Below, piece after piece: positions 33,627 through 48,315 of a stretch of 64,000 nt of DNA (the first letter of the stretch is position 1; each line of letters opens with the position of its first letter). The stretch is from Hoplostethus atlanticus. Its lineage: Eukaryota; Chordata; Actinopteri; Trachichthyiformes; Trachichthyidae. The DNA is taken from the NCBI GenBank assembly GCA_034670405.1, contig JAXDDX010000160.1, positions 932,501 to 996,500 of the forward strand. The letters run 5' to 3'. Both the position numbers and the translations under genes were made by a program. The notes beneath the pieces are model-generated. The model was not told the origin of the DNA and did not search any database. It saw only the letters and a list, made by a program, of their open reading frames with translations.

Positions 33627-36600
33627 ATGGCATCAGTGAAAGTGGCTGTCCGGGTCAGGCCCATGAACAGGCGGTAAGTATAAGAGTCGGTGAAATAACG
33701 TTAACAGGAGCTATAATTGTTATTATGGGTATTGTTTTGTTTTGTGATGCGCATTAAACAATTAAGCTCGCGACAGCTGGAGCCGCCAGTTGGGTTTTAA
33801 ATCACAGGACTCACTGAAATCATTTGAGTAAATACACGCTCGTCTTCACTAGCACAGCCTCCACATGACTACTGATTTACAAACTAGTTTACAGTTTAAT
33901 CAACACTGCAGACTGTCAGGCTGGCTCTCGTCAAGCAGCTGTCTGTGTGAAAGCAGGTTTACGTGAGAAACTTCAGTTCATAGCCAGTGTGCGACAAAGG
34001 CAGGTGTTCATTCAGGGGTTTAGGCCGAGGCAGCCAACTATTTTGTTTTTCTCTCACTTGTACCTGACTCCAGAGCCAGGACAGGTGCAGCCAGGTCTTT
34101 AAGAAGAGAACGCCCTTTCACACGGTGTTAACCTGATCCTCCATTATCTGAGAGGCTCCTACTGGGAGCAGTTTAACACCACAAAGACAACACAGCATTA
34201 CATAATGTGTTTGAGTGTCTAAGGTAACCACGACACTTTTAACAGCTTTGTGGTAAAATGTGATTACTTTAGTACTACTTTTGTATTTACTGTTGGCAAT
34301 CAAGCTTTAAGGATGTGGTCCAACCCAGGAAGGCATACAGGCTGGAGGCAAAGTGTACATGTCCAAGCAAACATGAAGCCCTATTGACAGAACATACATC
34401 TAGTCAAGCCAAATCATTGATCCGTGTGGAAGGCTGAGCGTTTGTCCCAGTACTGGAGATTTAAAGAAAATGAATAAAATATCAGTGAACTCTCTGATGG
34501 ACCTGAGAAATCATAAAGTTACAGCTCGTTTTGAAGCTATTTTTAAAAAGATTTATATTATTGGGAGCTTTCTGTTGGATGGCTGCTGGTATTAATATCT
34601 TTTTTAAGAGTCTGAATCCACACGGGTATGAGACCTGCTGCCACACTAATAATCGTAACTCATAATCCATGAAGACAGATTTTCTTATATTGATTATACT
34701 TGGCAAATAAAGTGATTCTGATGTGACATAATGTCCCTGAAAAGATTGATAACCCCGATTAATAAAGTTTACAGACAAAAAAGATGTATGATGATTCACG
34801 TTGTATGATGCAAATTGTCTGCAAACTGAGGAAATGTCTGCATGCTTTTTCTGCAATGAAAAAATTGGGAAAAAATGAAAGTCTGAATGTTGTTTGTTTG
34901 AGTGCGGACCAGTTTCAGTTTTTCTTCTGACGATAATTGTGCAACACATCAGAAAACATCATTTACTGTTCATACAAGGAGATTCTTTGTCTTGTCCAGG
35001 GAGAAGGACTTGACTGCGAAGGGCATCATTGAGATGGAAGGGACCAAAACCATCATCACCAACCTGAAGGTATTGACCAGTTTAACAGATGTATACCACA
35101 AGTGAGCCTGGCGTGTTGTGCTGGGTCAGGTCGTGGAGCATGCTTGATGATGTTTTGTTTTATTGTCAGATCCCTGATGGCGTTACAGGGGATTCGGTGA
35201 GGGAGAGAACCAAGACCTTCACATATGACTTCTCCTACGACTCGGCGGACGTTAAGAGCACCGTCTTCGTCTCTCAGGAAAAGGTAAGCGGATGTCGCCC
35301 TCCATCTCTCCAGCATTTTGGGAACTCTGTTTTTCCAAATCCTATAATCAAATCCAAATCAGCTGATGCCGTTCAGGGGTGGTTTTATTTTCTCTGTTCT
35401 TTTTGGGAGTATTTGTGGCAACAGAGGGGATTATGGGTCAGAGGGTGGAGGATATGGCTGGCTCTGGCTTGTTGCAGACGGTCTGTGTGTTTACTCTAAC
35501 ATGACTTGATGTCCATGTAATCTTGTCATAAGCTTGCTCGTATCATATTGCAGCTCTGCAACATCGATACTGGGTCACTCAGTCATGTGGAGTGAAATGT
35601 GTTGCAACCTTCTGCACCGATGTGCACGTCAACAAAATCATTCCTCTTTCCATGTTCCAGGTTTTCAGAGACTTGGGCTCCGATGTCCTCAAGGCAGCGT
35701 TTGAGGGCTACAACGCCTGCATCTTCGCCTACGGTCAGACCGGCTCTGGGAAGTCCTACACCATGATGGGGAATCCAGTGAGACAAACACGTTTTACATT
35801 CACATCCCAGGCATTTCATCCATCATAAGCACAATAAGCCTCACAGCCATCGATCTGTCCTGTTAGCTGTCAATACTGTTGACATGGACGGTGAAGTCAT
35901 CAAGGAAGGCTCCGGCCGTTCTTGATTGATGTTTCATTTGCAACTGATTGTTGGCAGAAAGTCTGGACTGTCAAAGGTCATGAACCTAATCTGGTGTTTT
36001 GTGTTGGCGTCGTTTGGAGTCCAACTCCCAGGATGTGAGGTATTACTCTGACGCTTAATCTTATCTGCACTCGACAATGAATTGTCTCTAAACACTGTCA
36101 AAAATGTGGCTGGTGAAACCCATTCCTCTAAGATCACAACAGCATCCAGAGATGCACACGAGGAGATGTAGGAGAAACTTGAAACTTGTAAAAGGTGCCT
36201 GTATATTTTTTTAACATCAATAAATCATAACATTAATTTAGAAACAAACCAGACCGCCTCTACCAGCCTCTACCAGCCTCTACCAGCCTCTACCAGCCTC
36301 TACCAGCCTGTCAGCCTCTACCAGCCTCTACCAGCCTCTACTCTCATTCTACTTTGTGGCCACCGGGTCGATCTGGAGGGAAATCTGCTGGATTGCTTTA
36401 CGGCACCAAACAGGAAGAGGGCGCTGTTCTTCCAGCGCTAACGGAGCTAAAGATAAAGAGTTTCTGGTGACGGCAGATGGAGGAAGGAGAGAAAGGAAGA
36501 TGGAGGAATCACTTCCAACATGTTGATCCTCTTCAGGAAAGACAAAGACACCAGGGAGGGGGGCAGGAAGCAACGGGGCTGATGGGAAATGTAGTCTTAA

Positions 36601-39600
36601 CATGGAGAAACACTAGTAACAATACCACTGGTGTAGATAAAGGTAGAACTAGTAATGTCAATGATATATTGAGACTTAAAACTTTAAAAACTTGCCATTG
36701 ATTAGCGGTGGGCTACGTTGGTGTACTTCCCCATCATTAGCCCTGTAAACTGGTAAACTTGCTCCTGCTGAGGTCGTGATGTTTTGTGTTCAGGGAGATG
36801 CCGGTCTGATCCCCCGGATCTGTGAAGGTCTGTTCAGCCGGATCGCCGGAGCGACTCTGTGGGACGGAGCCTCGTTCCGCACAGAGGTCAGGTGAGTGGC
36901 GACCTCGACCCCGACCCCGACCCGGACCACGCTCTTCTTCTGTAGGAGAGAACGTCACGTCAAAGCGCTGAAAGTTGGTAGGTTAAGGTGAAAGACACTC
37001 AGGATTGATCTCTGACATGTCTTCCTGTGTTCAGCTACCTGGAGATCTACAACGAGAGGGTCCGGGACCTGCTGAGAAGGAAGTCCACCCAGACCTACAA
37101 CCTGAGGGTGAGGGAGCACCCCAAAGACGGACCCTACGTAGAGGGTGAGACTGGGGGGCACCCTGGGGTGGTGACGGCTTTCATCTGAGTTTCCAACAAC
37201 TTAAAACATCTTGCATATATCTTTATTTCATTTTAGTTGTACAAGTAACAAGATGGTTTTTAGTTTTCTCACAAAGTCTCATTTTTTTAAATTTCAGTTA
37301 CACCAATGTTGTTTACAGTTTAACCTTCTTGCAGACAGCAAATCAGTCAGAGGCCTTGAGGGTCGATGGAGGCCCTTTCCCCCTGAATCAGACCTTAAAA
37401 ACATCTCCAGCTATTCATAGTAGTGTGACCACCACCTCTGACCTCTGACCTCTAACCTGCATCTTCCAATCTGACCTCAGATCTGTCCAAACACCTGGTG
37501 CAGAACTACAGCGACGTGGAGGAGCTGATGGAGGCCGGAAACATCAACCGCACCACCGCCAGCACCGGGATGAACGACGTCAGCAGCCGCTCCCACGCCA
37601 TCTTCACCATCAACTTCACCCAGGTTCAACGCTTGGCTTAGTTTAAAATACTAAACTCCCCCGGATAAGAAAACAGCTGGAGAGGTGTATTCCAGGCAGG
37701 GAATATCAGGGAATATCAGGGAATATCAGGGAATATAGCAGGAAGTGTGTTCCAGCTTGTTTCACATCAGCTGGTGGTTTCCAACCGCCGCAGAAACAGA
37801 CCAGGAAGGAAGAAGATGTTTTAGGTCTGACTCCGTTATGGAAAGTCATGGAAACGTTCTGGAAGTGTTTCTGTGAGATGCATCATCAAAGAGCATCAGT
37901 AGTCATCAACTCTCTCTCCCCCGCAGGCAAAGTTTGATGCCGAGATGCCCATTGAGACGATCAGCAAGATCCATCTGGTCGACCTGGCGGGCAGCGAGCG
38001 AGCTGACGCCACCGGAGCCACCGGCGTCCGGCTGAAGGAGGGAGGCAACATCAACAAGTCGCTGGTCACGCTGGGAAACGTCATCTCTGCTCTAGGTGGG
38101 GAGGTTGGCCCCGACGGCCTCGACGTGCTGAGAAAATTCATTTGTGTTTTACTTCCCGTTCGAAACCGGCGGGGGAAATCTTCCCTGCGTGGCTGAAAAA
38201 CCTCTTCCCCCCTCGAGTCGGAACAGAACAGATAGATGTGAAGAATTGACACCCAGAAGTTTAATTTTGTTGTAAATATCTTTAGTACTTTCTCTAAACC
38301 TGAGCCAAATGGTGTTTCCAAATACTTTTTTAGTAGTTTGTTTTTACCTGCTGAGAGGCCAGATGGGTTTTCCACATAGTGACCATACGGTGAGAGCCAG
38401 AATGTTTCAATAACCACATGAAAGAACATGAAAATTATTATTATAAATTAACTATTATTCTTTTTCAGCCTCATTCTTGCATTTACTTCCAACTTGAAAC
38501 CACAAGGCGGGTCAAAAATGTCTTCTTCCTTGACTAAACAGGAATCAGATAGACATTCAACATGCCGCCTCACCAGGATTCAAGACATCTAATGTGTTTC
38601 TGAGCAGTATGTGACCACTAAACATGAAACTGACATGAAGACTTTCAGACTGTAAATGGTTTGTTATTGTTGTTAATGCTGAGGTGAAAGTTATGATGGG
38701 TTAGAAAGCGTATAACCCGTATAATATACCTAAAATCTACTATTTCCTATTTCCTAATGTGTAAGTGAAGTATCCCTTTTGAAACAGGTAGAGGAGGAGA
38801 TGAGTTATTTCTGTGATTTGAGTCGTGTCGTCCTTCAGCCCTGTCGGTGTTCATGATAGTTCGTGTCTGTTTCCTGTCGCCGTCCAGCCGACCTGACGCC
38901 AGACGGGTTCAACACCAACCTGAAGAAGAAGTCGGTGTTCGTCCCCTACAGAGACTCCGTCCTGACGTGGCTGCTGAAGGACAGTCTGGGGGGAAACTCC
39001 AAGACCATCATGATCGCCAGTGAGTAGCACCGGTTCGGTCATTGACTCGGTAATCTAGAGGATCCTGGTAATCTGCGGGATCCTCGTTGGTTTTCCATCT
39101 TTGGTGATCAGCCTCGTTGCCGTGGTGATCCTCACTGATATCAGACGAACAGTAGGGCGTCTTATCCTGATGATGTTACATTTTATTTGGAATATTGCTT
39201 CTGTCCAGGTCTTGGGATTTATTTATTATTCTTTTTATTTGTACCTTAAATTGAAGGTTTACGTTGTCCTTATTGATCTGAGCAAGTTTCCTCACCCCAG
39301 GACTGATGAACTGTGGTGTATTAGGTAGCAGGTGACGGTACAGCCCAGAGACGTATTGATCACCCCAACTATAATATGTTGTTAAACCTTGAAGTCTTCC
39401 ATCTCCGGGCCCAGAGGTGCTGGTTTTCATTCCAGACATCTAATCAGGGACTATTTTAGGTGCACTGTGAAGGCAATTTACTGCAATTTACCAGCCTGGT
39501 GTCCCGAGGAACCACTCATCTAAACCTCCTTTAATCTCCTCTCTAGCCATTTCGCCAGCTGATGTAAACTGGGGAGACGTGAGCACCTTCGCTACGCCAA

Positions 39601-42600
39601 CCGGCAAGAACATCATCAACAGCCCCCCAACAACGAGGGCGCAACCTCCCGATAAGGGGGGGCGGGGGTCATTCATTTTTAAATTTCAGTTAGTTCCATT
39701 TTTTTAAATTTCAGTTACACCAATGTTGTTTACAGTTTAACCTTCTTGCAGACAGCAAATCAGTCAGAGGCCTTGAGGGTCGATGGAGGCCCTTTCCCCC
39801 TGAATCAGACCTTAAAAACATCTCCAGCTATTCATAGTAGTGTGACCACCACCTCTGACCTCTGACCTCTAACCTGCATCTTCCAATCTGACCTCAGATC
39901 TGTCCAAACACCTGGTGCAGAACTACAGCGACGTGGAGGAGCTGATGGAGGCCGGAAACATCAACCGCACCACCGCCAGCACCGGGATGAACGACGTCAG
40001 CAGCCGCTCCCACGCCATCTTCACCATCAACTTCACCCAGGTTCAACGCTTGGCTTAGTTTAAAATACTAAACTCCCCCGGATAAGAAAACAGCTGGAGA
40101 GGTGTATTCCAGGCAGGGAATATCAGGGAATATCAGGGAATATCAGGGAATATAGCAGGAAGTGTGTTCCAGCTTGTTTCACATCAGCTGGTGGTTTCCA
40201 ACCGCCGCAGAAACAGACCAGGAAGGAAGAAGATGTTTTAGGTCTGACTCCGTTATGGAAAGTCATGGAAACGTTCTGGAAGTGTTTCTGTGAGATGCAT
40301 CATCAAAGAGCATCAGTAGTCATCAACTCTCTCTCCCCCGCAGGCAAAGTTTGATGCCGAGATGCCCATTGAGACGATCAGCAAGATCCATCTGGTCGAC
40401 CTGGCGGGCAGCGAGCGAGCTGACGCCACCGGAGCCACCGGCGTCCGGCTGAAGGAGGGAGGCAACATCAACAAGTCGCTGGTCACGCTGGGAAACGTCA
40501 TCTCTGCTCTAGGTGGGGAGGTTGGCCCCGACGGCCTCGACGTGCTGAGAAAATTCATTTGTGTTTTACTTCCCGTTCGAAACCGGCGGGGGAAATCTTC
40601 CCTGCGTGGCTGAAAAACCTCTTCCCCCCTCGAGTCGGAACAGAACAGATAGATGTGAAGAATTGACACCCAGAAGTTTAATTTTGTTGTAAATATCTTT
40701 AGTACTTTCTCTAAACCTGAGCCAAATGGTGTTTCCAAATACTTTTTTAGTAGTTTGTTTTTACCTGCTGAGAGGCCAGATGGGTTTTCCACATAGTGAC
40801 CATACGGTGAGAGCCAGAATGTTTCAATAACCACATGAAAGAACATGAAAATTATTATTATAAATTAACTATTATTCTTTTTCAGCCTCATTCTTGCATT
40901 TACTTCCAACTTGAAACCACAAGGCGGGTCAAAAATGTCTTCTTCCTTGACTAAACAGGAATCAGATAGACATTCAACATGCCGCCTCACCAGGATTCAA
41001 GACATCTAATGTGTTTCTGAGCAGTATGTGACCACTAAACATGAAACTGACATGAAGACTTTCAGACTGTAAATGGTTTGTTATTGTTGTTAATGCTGAG
41101 GTGAAAGTTATGATGGGTTAGAAAGCGTATAACCCGTATAATATACCTAAAATCTACTATTTCCTATTTCCTAATGTGTAAGTGAAGTATCCCTTTTGAA
41201 ACAGGTAGAGGAGGAGATGAGTTATTTCTGTGATTTGAGTCGTGTCGTCCTTCAGCCCTGTCGGTGTTCATGATAGTTCGTGTCTGTTTCCTGTCGCCGT
41301 CCAGCCGACCTGACGCCAGACGGGTTCAACACCAACCTGAAGAAGAAGTCGGTGTTCGTCCCCTACAGAGACTCCGTCCTGACGTGGCTGCTGAAGGACA
41401 GTCTGGGGGGAAACTCCAAGACCATCATGATCGCCAGTGAGTAGCACCGGTTCGGTCATTGACTCGGTAATCTAGAGGATCCTGGTAATCTGCGGGATCC
41501 TCGTTGGTTTTCCATCTTTGGTGATCAGCCTCGTTGCCGTGGTGATCCTCACTGATATCAGACGAACAGTAGGGCGTCTTATCCTGATGATGTTACATTT
41601 TATTTGGAATATTGCTTCTGTCCAGGTCTTGGGATTTATTTATTATTCTTTTTATTTGTACCTTAAATTGAAGGTTTACGTTGTCCTTATTGATCTGAGC
41701 AAGTTTCCTCACCCCAGGACTGATGAACTGTGGTGTATTAGGTAGCAGGTGACGGTACAGCCCAGAGACGTATTGATCACCCCAACTATAATATGTTGTT
41801 AAACCTTGAAGTCTTCCATCTCCGGGCCCAGAGGTGCTGGTTTTCATTCCAGACATCTAATCAGGGACTATTTTAGGTGCACTGTGAAGGCAATTTACTG
41901 CAATTTACCAGCCTGGTGTCCCGAGGAACCACTCATCTAAACCTCCTTTAATCTCCTCTCTAGCCATTTCGCCAGCTGATGTAAACTACGGGGAGACGCT
42001 GAGCACCCTTCGCTACGCCAACCGGGCCAAGAACATCATCAACAAGCCCACCATCAACGAGGACGGCAACGTCCGGCTGATCAGAGAGCTGCGGGCTGAG
42101 ATCGCCAGGCTGAAGGCTCTGCTGGTCCAGGGCAACCAGGTAGCCTGGGACTCCCACCGAGACAAAGCTGTTAGCCGTTTACACTGTTCTGCTTTTACAG
42201 ACTCAGCGTGGACGGATGGAGAGTAGCCGCTTGGGTAGCCACGTTGAGAGAAGTTCAAGACCACGTGACAAGAAGAAGAGTTGTGGTTTCACATCACAGA
42301 GGATCAGTTCACAACAACACCCAGAGGGAAGATGGAGGAAGTGGTAGTTGTGCCAGGTTCTGCTCGCTGTCTGAGAGTTGGTCCATACTGTTGGTTGATC
42401 ATTACTGATGGTGGCAGTGAGAACGCACTGAGATCTGAACGTCAGTAGAAAGACACCGAGGAACGTTGATCTGCAGATAAAACATGGAGGGGCACAAACC
42501 CCTGAGCTGGTTAGGAAGCAGTGGGTGAATAAGAAACTCAACAGCCATGATGGAGGCGCCCTTGAGCAAGGCAGTTGCTGTGGTTGTACTGGTCAGCTCT

Positions 42601-44466
42601 GTACAGACAATTTACAGTATGCATTGGACTGCAATACGTAGCTGGTTTAAATCTCCTCTAGTGGTGTCTTTCTTCTGAGTTCCTAATTGTTCTTTATTTT
42701 AAATGAAAGATTTCAATCTCCCATTACTGACATTTCTTACATGGTTCTCAACTCTAATTTTATTGATTCTCATGTTTTATTGTTGAACTGAAGTTTATAA
42801 GTAGAACCTTTTAAACTGTTTAAATGTCTAAATGACTTGATGAAATGTGGTTAGTGACTCAGCATGACTATCCCTGCAGTAACGTCACTAAGACAAACTC
42901 CTGTCCTGTTACTGGACTTACATTGTTGTCTCTCGTCAGATCGCTCTGCTCGACTCGCCCACCGCGCTGAGCATGGAGGAGAAACTGCACCAGAACGAAG
43001 CCAGAGTGAGACTTCTGTCATGTTTACACCTCTCCATCCATCCAGAGGGCTTGATGATGGCTAAGACCTTATCTAATGCACCCCTTTTCCAAACTGATTG
43101 ATCCTGGCAGTAGAGGCAAACTAAAATGAAGCTTAACAGTTATGATCTACAACATCCATGTTTTTATTGTTGCTGTGGTGTTTCTGCACTGCACCTCCCA
43201 GGGATCACCTGTCAATCAATCAGTGAAGCCAGTAAATGGAAACAGACCTTTATTTATATGATAATGGATTATTACTGGAGGCAGCAGACTCGCTGCTAGT
43301 GAGTCAGTTAGTAGGAATTCAGATATATTGCGCAAAGGTTGAATCACTATTACTGTATCAGTCAGCAACAGAAAGTAGAAAAAGGGACATTTATTTATTT
43401 TAAAATGTCGTAGATTATTACTTCAAGTGTTAAGATGTTAGCAAAGCCCGAATCAATCATCCCTCCTCTCTCTCTCAGTCTCTCCTGTCTCTCTACTCTT
43501 AACCGTCCAATAAAGGCAAAAATAACCTAAAATAACCTTTGACCTCTCCTAGGTGCTGGAGCTGACCAAAGAATGGACCAACAAATGGAACGAGACTCAG
43601 AACATCCTCAAGGTAAGACCTCGCACTCGTCGTCTGTGATTTCCCTGAAGCAGCAGGATGTGGCTGGAAGACGGCCTGCATGCTGACTGGATCCGTCTTG
43701 GGATGAAGGTGAATTTAAAGATGTCCTCCCTGCAGGAGGAAACTCTGGCCCTGAGGAAAGAGGGCATCGGCGTGGTGCTGGATTCAGATCTGCCCCATCT
43801 CATCGGCATCGACGACGATCTCCTCAGCACCGGCATCATTCTGTACCATCTGAAGGTCAGAGCACCAGGAAATCACCGGGCTGCGTTACCAGATCAATAT
43901 CACCAGGCATCGAAATTGCATTCCAACCTGTAGGAAGTAGTAAGTAACCTGTTGGATTCAATGGGTTACTTACTACTTCCTACAGAGTTTAATCAAACCA
44001 ACGTGTTATAGCATTTAAAATGTTTTCAAATTCACATTTATCTGGAAACTAAACTTGATATTTGAGTCAACAGACCTTCATCAGGGCTAATGTAATGTCT
44101 TACCTCAGGTTAATACCAACTACAGGCTAGTAAACTAACAACCCAGAAATGTCATCAAAGAAAGTGAGGTTAGGTGTCCTCTAAAGGGGATAGAAAGCAG
44201 ATGAGTATATCTGATAGTAACATGTTGTGATTAAATTGCCGCATTGGGCAGAATGAAGCGTCCTGTAGAGAGATGTGTTTCTCATGACGTGTTGTGCCGT
44301 CTCAGGAGGGCAGGACGTACGTTGGCCGGGAGGACGCCTCGACAGAGCAGGACATCAGTGAGTACAGACGTCAGGGTCAAATCAAACCTTCAGTACCAAC
44401 AGCCTGGAGTGGGACGTCCGAAATAACAGTGAACCGACTTGATTTTTCTGCCTTTTCTCACATGAG

Positions 44467-44497
<31 letters not shown>

Positions 44498-47400
44498 ACT
44501 CTAGATAAGTCAGGATCCTCTTTTAAATCACTTTTTAAAACATTTATATTTTATGTAACTTTGACGTTACCAACATTTACTCTTGAGTTTTTTCTCATGA
44601 TTTATTTTCTTATTTCATTTTACATATTTATTAATACTTTTAACATATTTTCTCATGAATGTGTTTTCTACTTTTATCTCCTCATTCTATATTTTATTTT
44701 TTAAGCACATGAACACTTCATGACTGCAAAAGTATTCGGCACATGTTTAAAAATAAAAATCCGGAAAGCGAAGATGCTTTCAAAAATAATTAAATGAAAA
44801 GTTTCTAAATATGAAAAAAATTACAATAAAGAGCAGTAATGTAACAATTAACGCAGAAAACAAAAATAAACATCTAAGACCAAATTTCTATAAAAGATCT
44901 ACTAATGTTCAGTACTGGCTGGTCTCCTGGTCTCATGTCCTGTCCTGTCCCCCCAGTCCTCCACGGTCTGGACCTGGAGAGTGAACACTGCATGTTTGAG
45001 AACCAGAACGGGACGGTGACCCTGGTACCGCTCAACGCAGCCCAGTGTTCAGTCAACGGAGTCCAGGTGACCGGGCGGTCGCAGCTCAACCAAGGTGAGA
45101 GGCACCACGCTGCGGCGTCGAGGGTATCGAGTGGCGGTAGCGTTGAGGTTAGAGGTTGAACCGTTGACCTTGAGACTTGTGGTCTGAAGGTTGTCGGTTC
45201 CAACTGGCTTGGAGAAATAAGGTTGGGCAAAGTGAATGAGTAACGCTCTCCACCAGGGGAATCGTCTCTGGCATATCCTTTGTTTTTTATTTGTTGTTGC
45301 ATGCAGGCACACACAGAACCAAACACATTACTACGGTTCCTGTGGTCGTAAAGTTGATTCAGTGGTCAGGCAGGAGGGGTGACGCGTTCAGACATCATCG
45401 TCATCAGGTGACACAGGGAGTCTCTCTAGTTCTTGACGGGTCTTCTCAACAGTTTTGAGGTGTGGTTTGGGGTTGAGTGTAGACTGTTGCAACAGGGGAA
45501 GCATACAGCGATCTAATCCATGACATGAAATCTGAACTAAAGCCAAAATTTCTCTTATCTAAAATAAACAAAATCTATTAGAGTATGATGAGAAACAAGT
45601 AGGAAATACTGACCTCCCTGGATCAGATAAACCCAGTCGACTTGTCCAAAACCCTTCCTGGTTGGATAAAGTGAAGAGTCTATTCAGTTTGGCATCCTTA
45701 ACCAATTTAAAATCTCCTCCGGCACATCTGAAATGAAACCATTGATTTCTCAAGTATTCCCTTAACTTCAGTAATCTGCAGTCACAGTGCTCAAACTGAA
45801 AGCAGACTACCTCTGCAGGATGGAGGGTGGATCTATCATGCAGCTTCTGTGGTTCAGGTGTCTTCTTGTTGTCCAGGTGCTGTTATTCTGCTGGGCAGGA
45901 CAAACATGTTCCGGTTCAACCACCCGAAGGAGGCCGCCAGGCTGAGGGAGAAACGAAAGGTAAGACGATGCCTGCGGAGGCAGCTGGACTCCTGGTCCGC
46001 TGAAACGACACTGATCCAATCCCTCCCACTCTGTCTGACGGAGTTGTGACCTCTGACATGTGAAGTTGACCTCTGACCTTTTGGTGTTTTCCCAGAGTGG
46101 CCTGCTCTCTACATTCAGCCTGTCCATGACAGATTTGTCCAAGTCGTGTGAAAATCTCTCCACTGTGATGCTCTACAACCCCGGGTGAGTAATGGGCGTG
46201 TGCGTGTGCGTGCGTGTGCGTGTGTGTGTGTGTGCGTGTGCGTGTGTGTGTGTGTGCGTGCGTACATGAAAGTGCATCTACTGCATGTGATGATCAGCCC
46301 GGTCGGTGCATCTCCTCCCCTCTGCATCGACGCCCTTCAGGATCCTCACACTTTCGCCACATGTTAATCTGATGCAATTGATCAAATTAGTTTATTTATT
46401 TGCACATATAAAAGGATTAAAGGTGAGATTAAAAACACTAAATGCAGGGGCTTATGAAAACCTCTCACCTGTTGAGAAAACTGCTGAGGAACTGCAGTTG
46501 TCCAGTAGTTTGTCGGCCAAGAGGAAAGTGAACTTTGGACTGGAGCAACTAAAGCTGTTTCCATCCAGCTGCCAAGCAGATTTTACGCCAACTTTTGAAA
46601 TGTTGCAAAAAATAAAGTACAAATTAGGTGTGTTTCCATCAGTGGGGTTGAAGTGAATAGATAGACTTCATGGATGTAAAAAAAAAAAACACCAAAAAAA
46701 AGAGAGAATCTTGTGTAAGTTGTTTAGTATCAGCTAATGTTCCCCATAGTTCATCCTTTCAATCGAAGACAAAAACAAAGAAATGCACTTGGCAATGTTG
46801 TAATGCACCAACTAATGTTCATGCGACCGGTTTGTATGGGTTTGACATTTCTGCGGTTGTGACGGCAGATATTCTACTGACAACATGTCAGATCTGCTCG
46901 TCAGGCTGATGACGTCCGACAAACCCGTTCCCATCGCTATTTATCGCATCATTTCTTTATCAACAAAAACATTTTCCATCTCAAGCATAAAAACTAATTC
47001 GATACATCACAATTTGCAAAAGAAATACTTTGATGGAAACCGAGCGAATGTCACCTCACGTTAGTTATTAATGCCACTGAGTTGGCAGCACTGTCCTTCC
47101 TGTTGATCTGAACTTGACGCTCTTTGGATTTCACCACCAGATCTTCAAGTCCAAATGACTTTTCTCACCCAGTTAGAAGCGTTGTTTCTTTATTTTGTTG
47201 TTTTAATTTAATTGCTTAAATTAAATTCCAGGTCGTATTAAAAAAGGTCTTTTAAAACACTTTTTGTTTATTGAGTCAAATCAGGAAAACTAAAGTGCAG
47301 TGAGCTCTTTAACCTCCTGAGGGTGTTAAGAGCGTTTCATAGACCCTGTGGTATATCCTTACCTCAAGAACAAAACACATCCACTCTTCATGAACCGTAG

Positions 47401-48240
47401 TATGGTTTGTTCCAATATCAAGAACACAATTTCCTGTCATCTTTGACTGGCGTCTGGTCAAAGGCCCCTTAATTAACTGTGTCCCCTGTCCCGTTGGCAG
47501 TCTCTTCACTGAGAATGGCCCCGTCTTCCTCAGGTAGACCCAGCCTCGGCCTGTTTGCTGTCCATTTCCTGTCTAACTGTCTAGCCGTGTGTTGACTAGT
47601 CCAGTCTCTAAATCCGAACCTCATCGTCTGTTGTTTTTGTGTTGCACGCCACCCTGCTTGCTCCTAGTAGGACACATGCTCGACAGCCCTTGCTTTTTGT
47701 GAAGCCTGTCATTTCATTTGAAGCCTGTCATTTTATGTTGACTGCATCCTTCATTTTCCTCATCAGGTGTGGTGTTGAATACCGAGTAATGTGTGTGTCT
47801 GTGCGTGTGTTTTCTTTTTTTTTTTGAAGAGGAAAATGGATCTTCATTCAGCTGTTTTTGTTCCCAGATTGGAGTTTGAAAGACAACAACGAGAAGAGCT
47901 GGAGAAACTGGAGCACAAAAGGTACAAGAATGACGAGATGTGAGATGTAGTAGGCTGCGTTCACAGCCAGGATGTTCTGATCGGTTTATTAAGCTCTGCA
48001 GCGTTTCCTCCTTTAGCTGGTTGGTCTCCAGGTGAGAACAACAACATTCACCAAATAACCGACGAGACGCCTGAAAACGTCTCAGTCCTCTAACAAGAGA
48101 ACACAAGGCATTATGGGTAGAAGAGAACTGTGGTGGTTCGTTAGGAGAGAGAACGGGATCCAACCAGCTACAGGAAACCACCCCAGAACACAAGGCATTA
48201 TGGGTAGAAGAGAACTGTGGTGGTTCGTTAGGAGAGAGAG

Positions 48241-48315
<75 letters not shown>

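Noticed and set aside
37896-38429. 177-codon minus-strand ORF, present again at 40313-40846
   Set aside because: Antisense shadow of kif16b exon 8 plus intron; its doubling only reflects the tandem duplication.
39898-41436. Second set of exons 7-9 as a genuine paralogous or mutually exclusive exon cluster
   Set aside because: Mutually exclusive exons diverge in sequence; these are identical including introns, and the cluster ends in a degraded seam.
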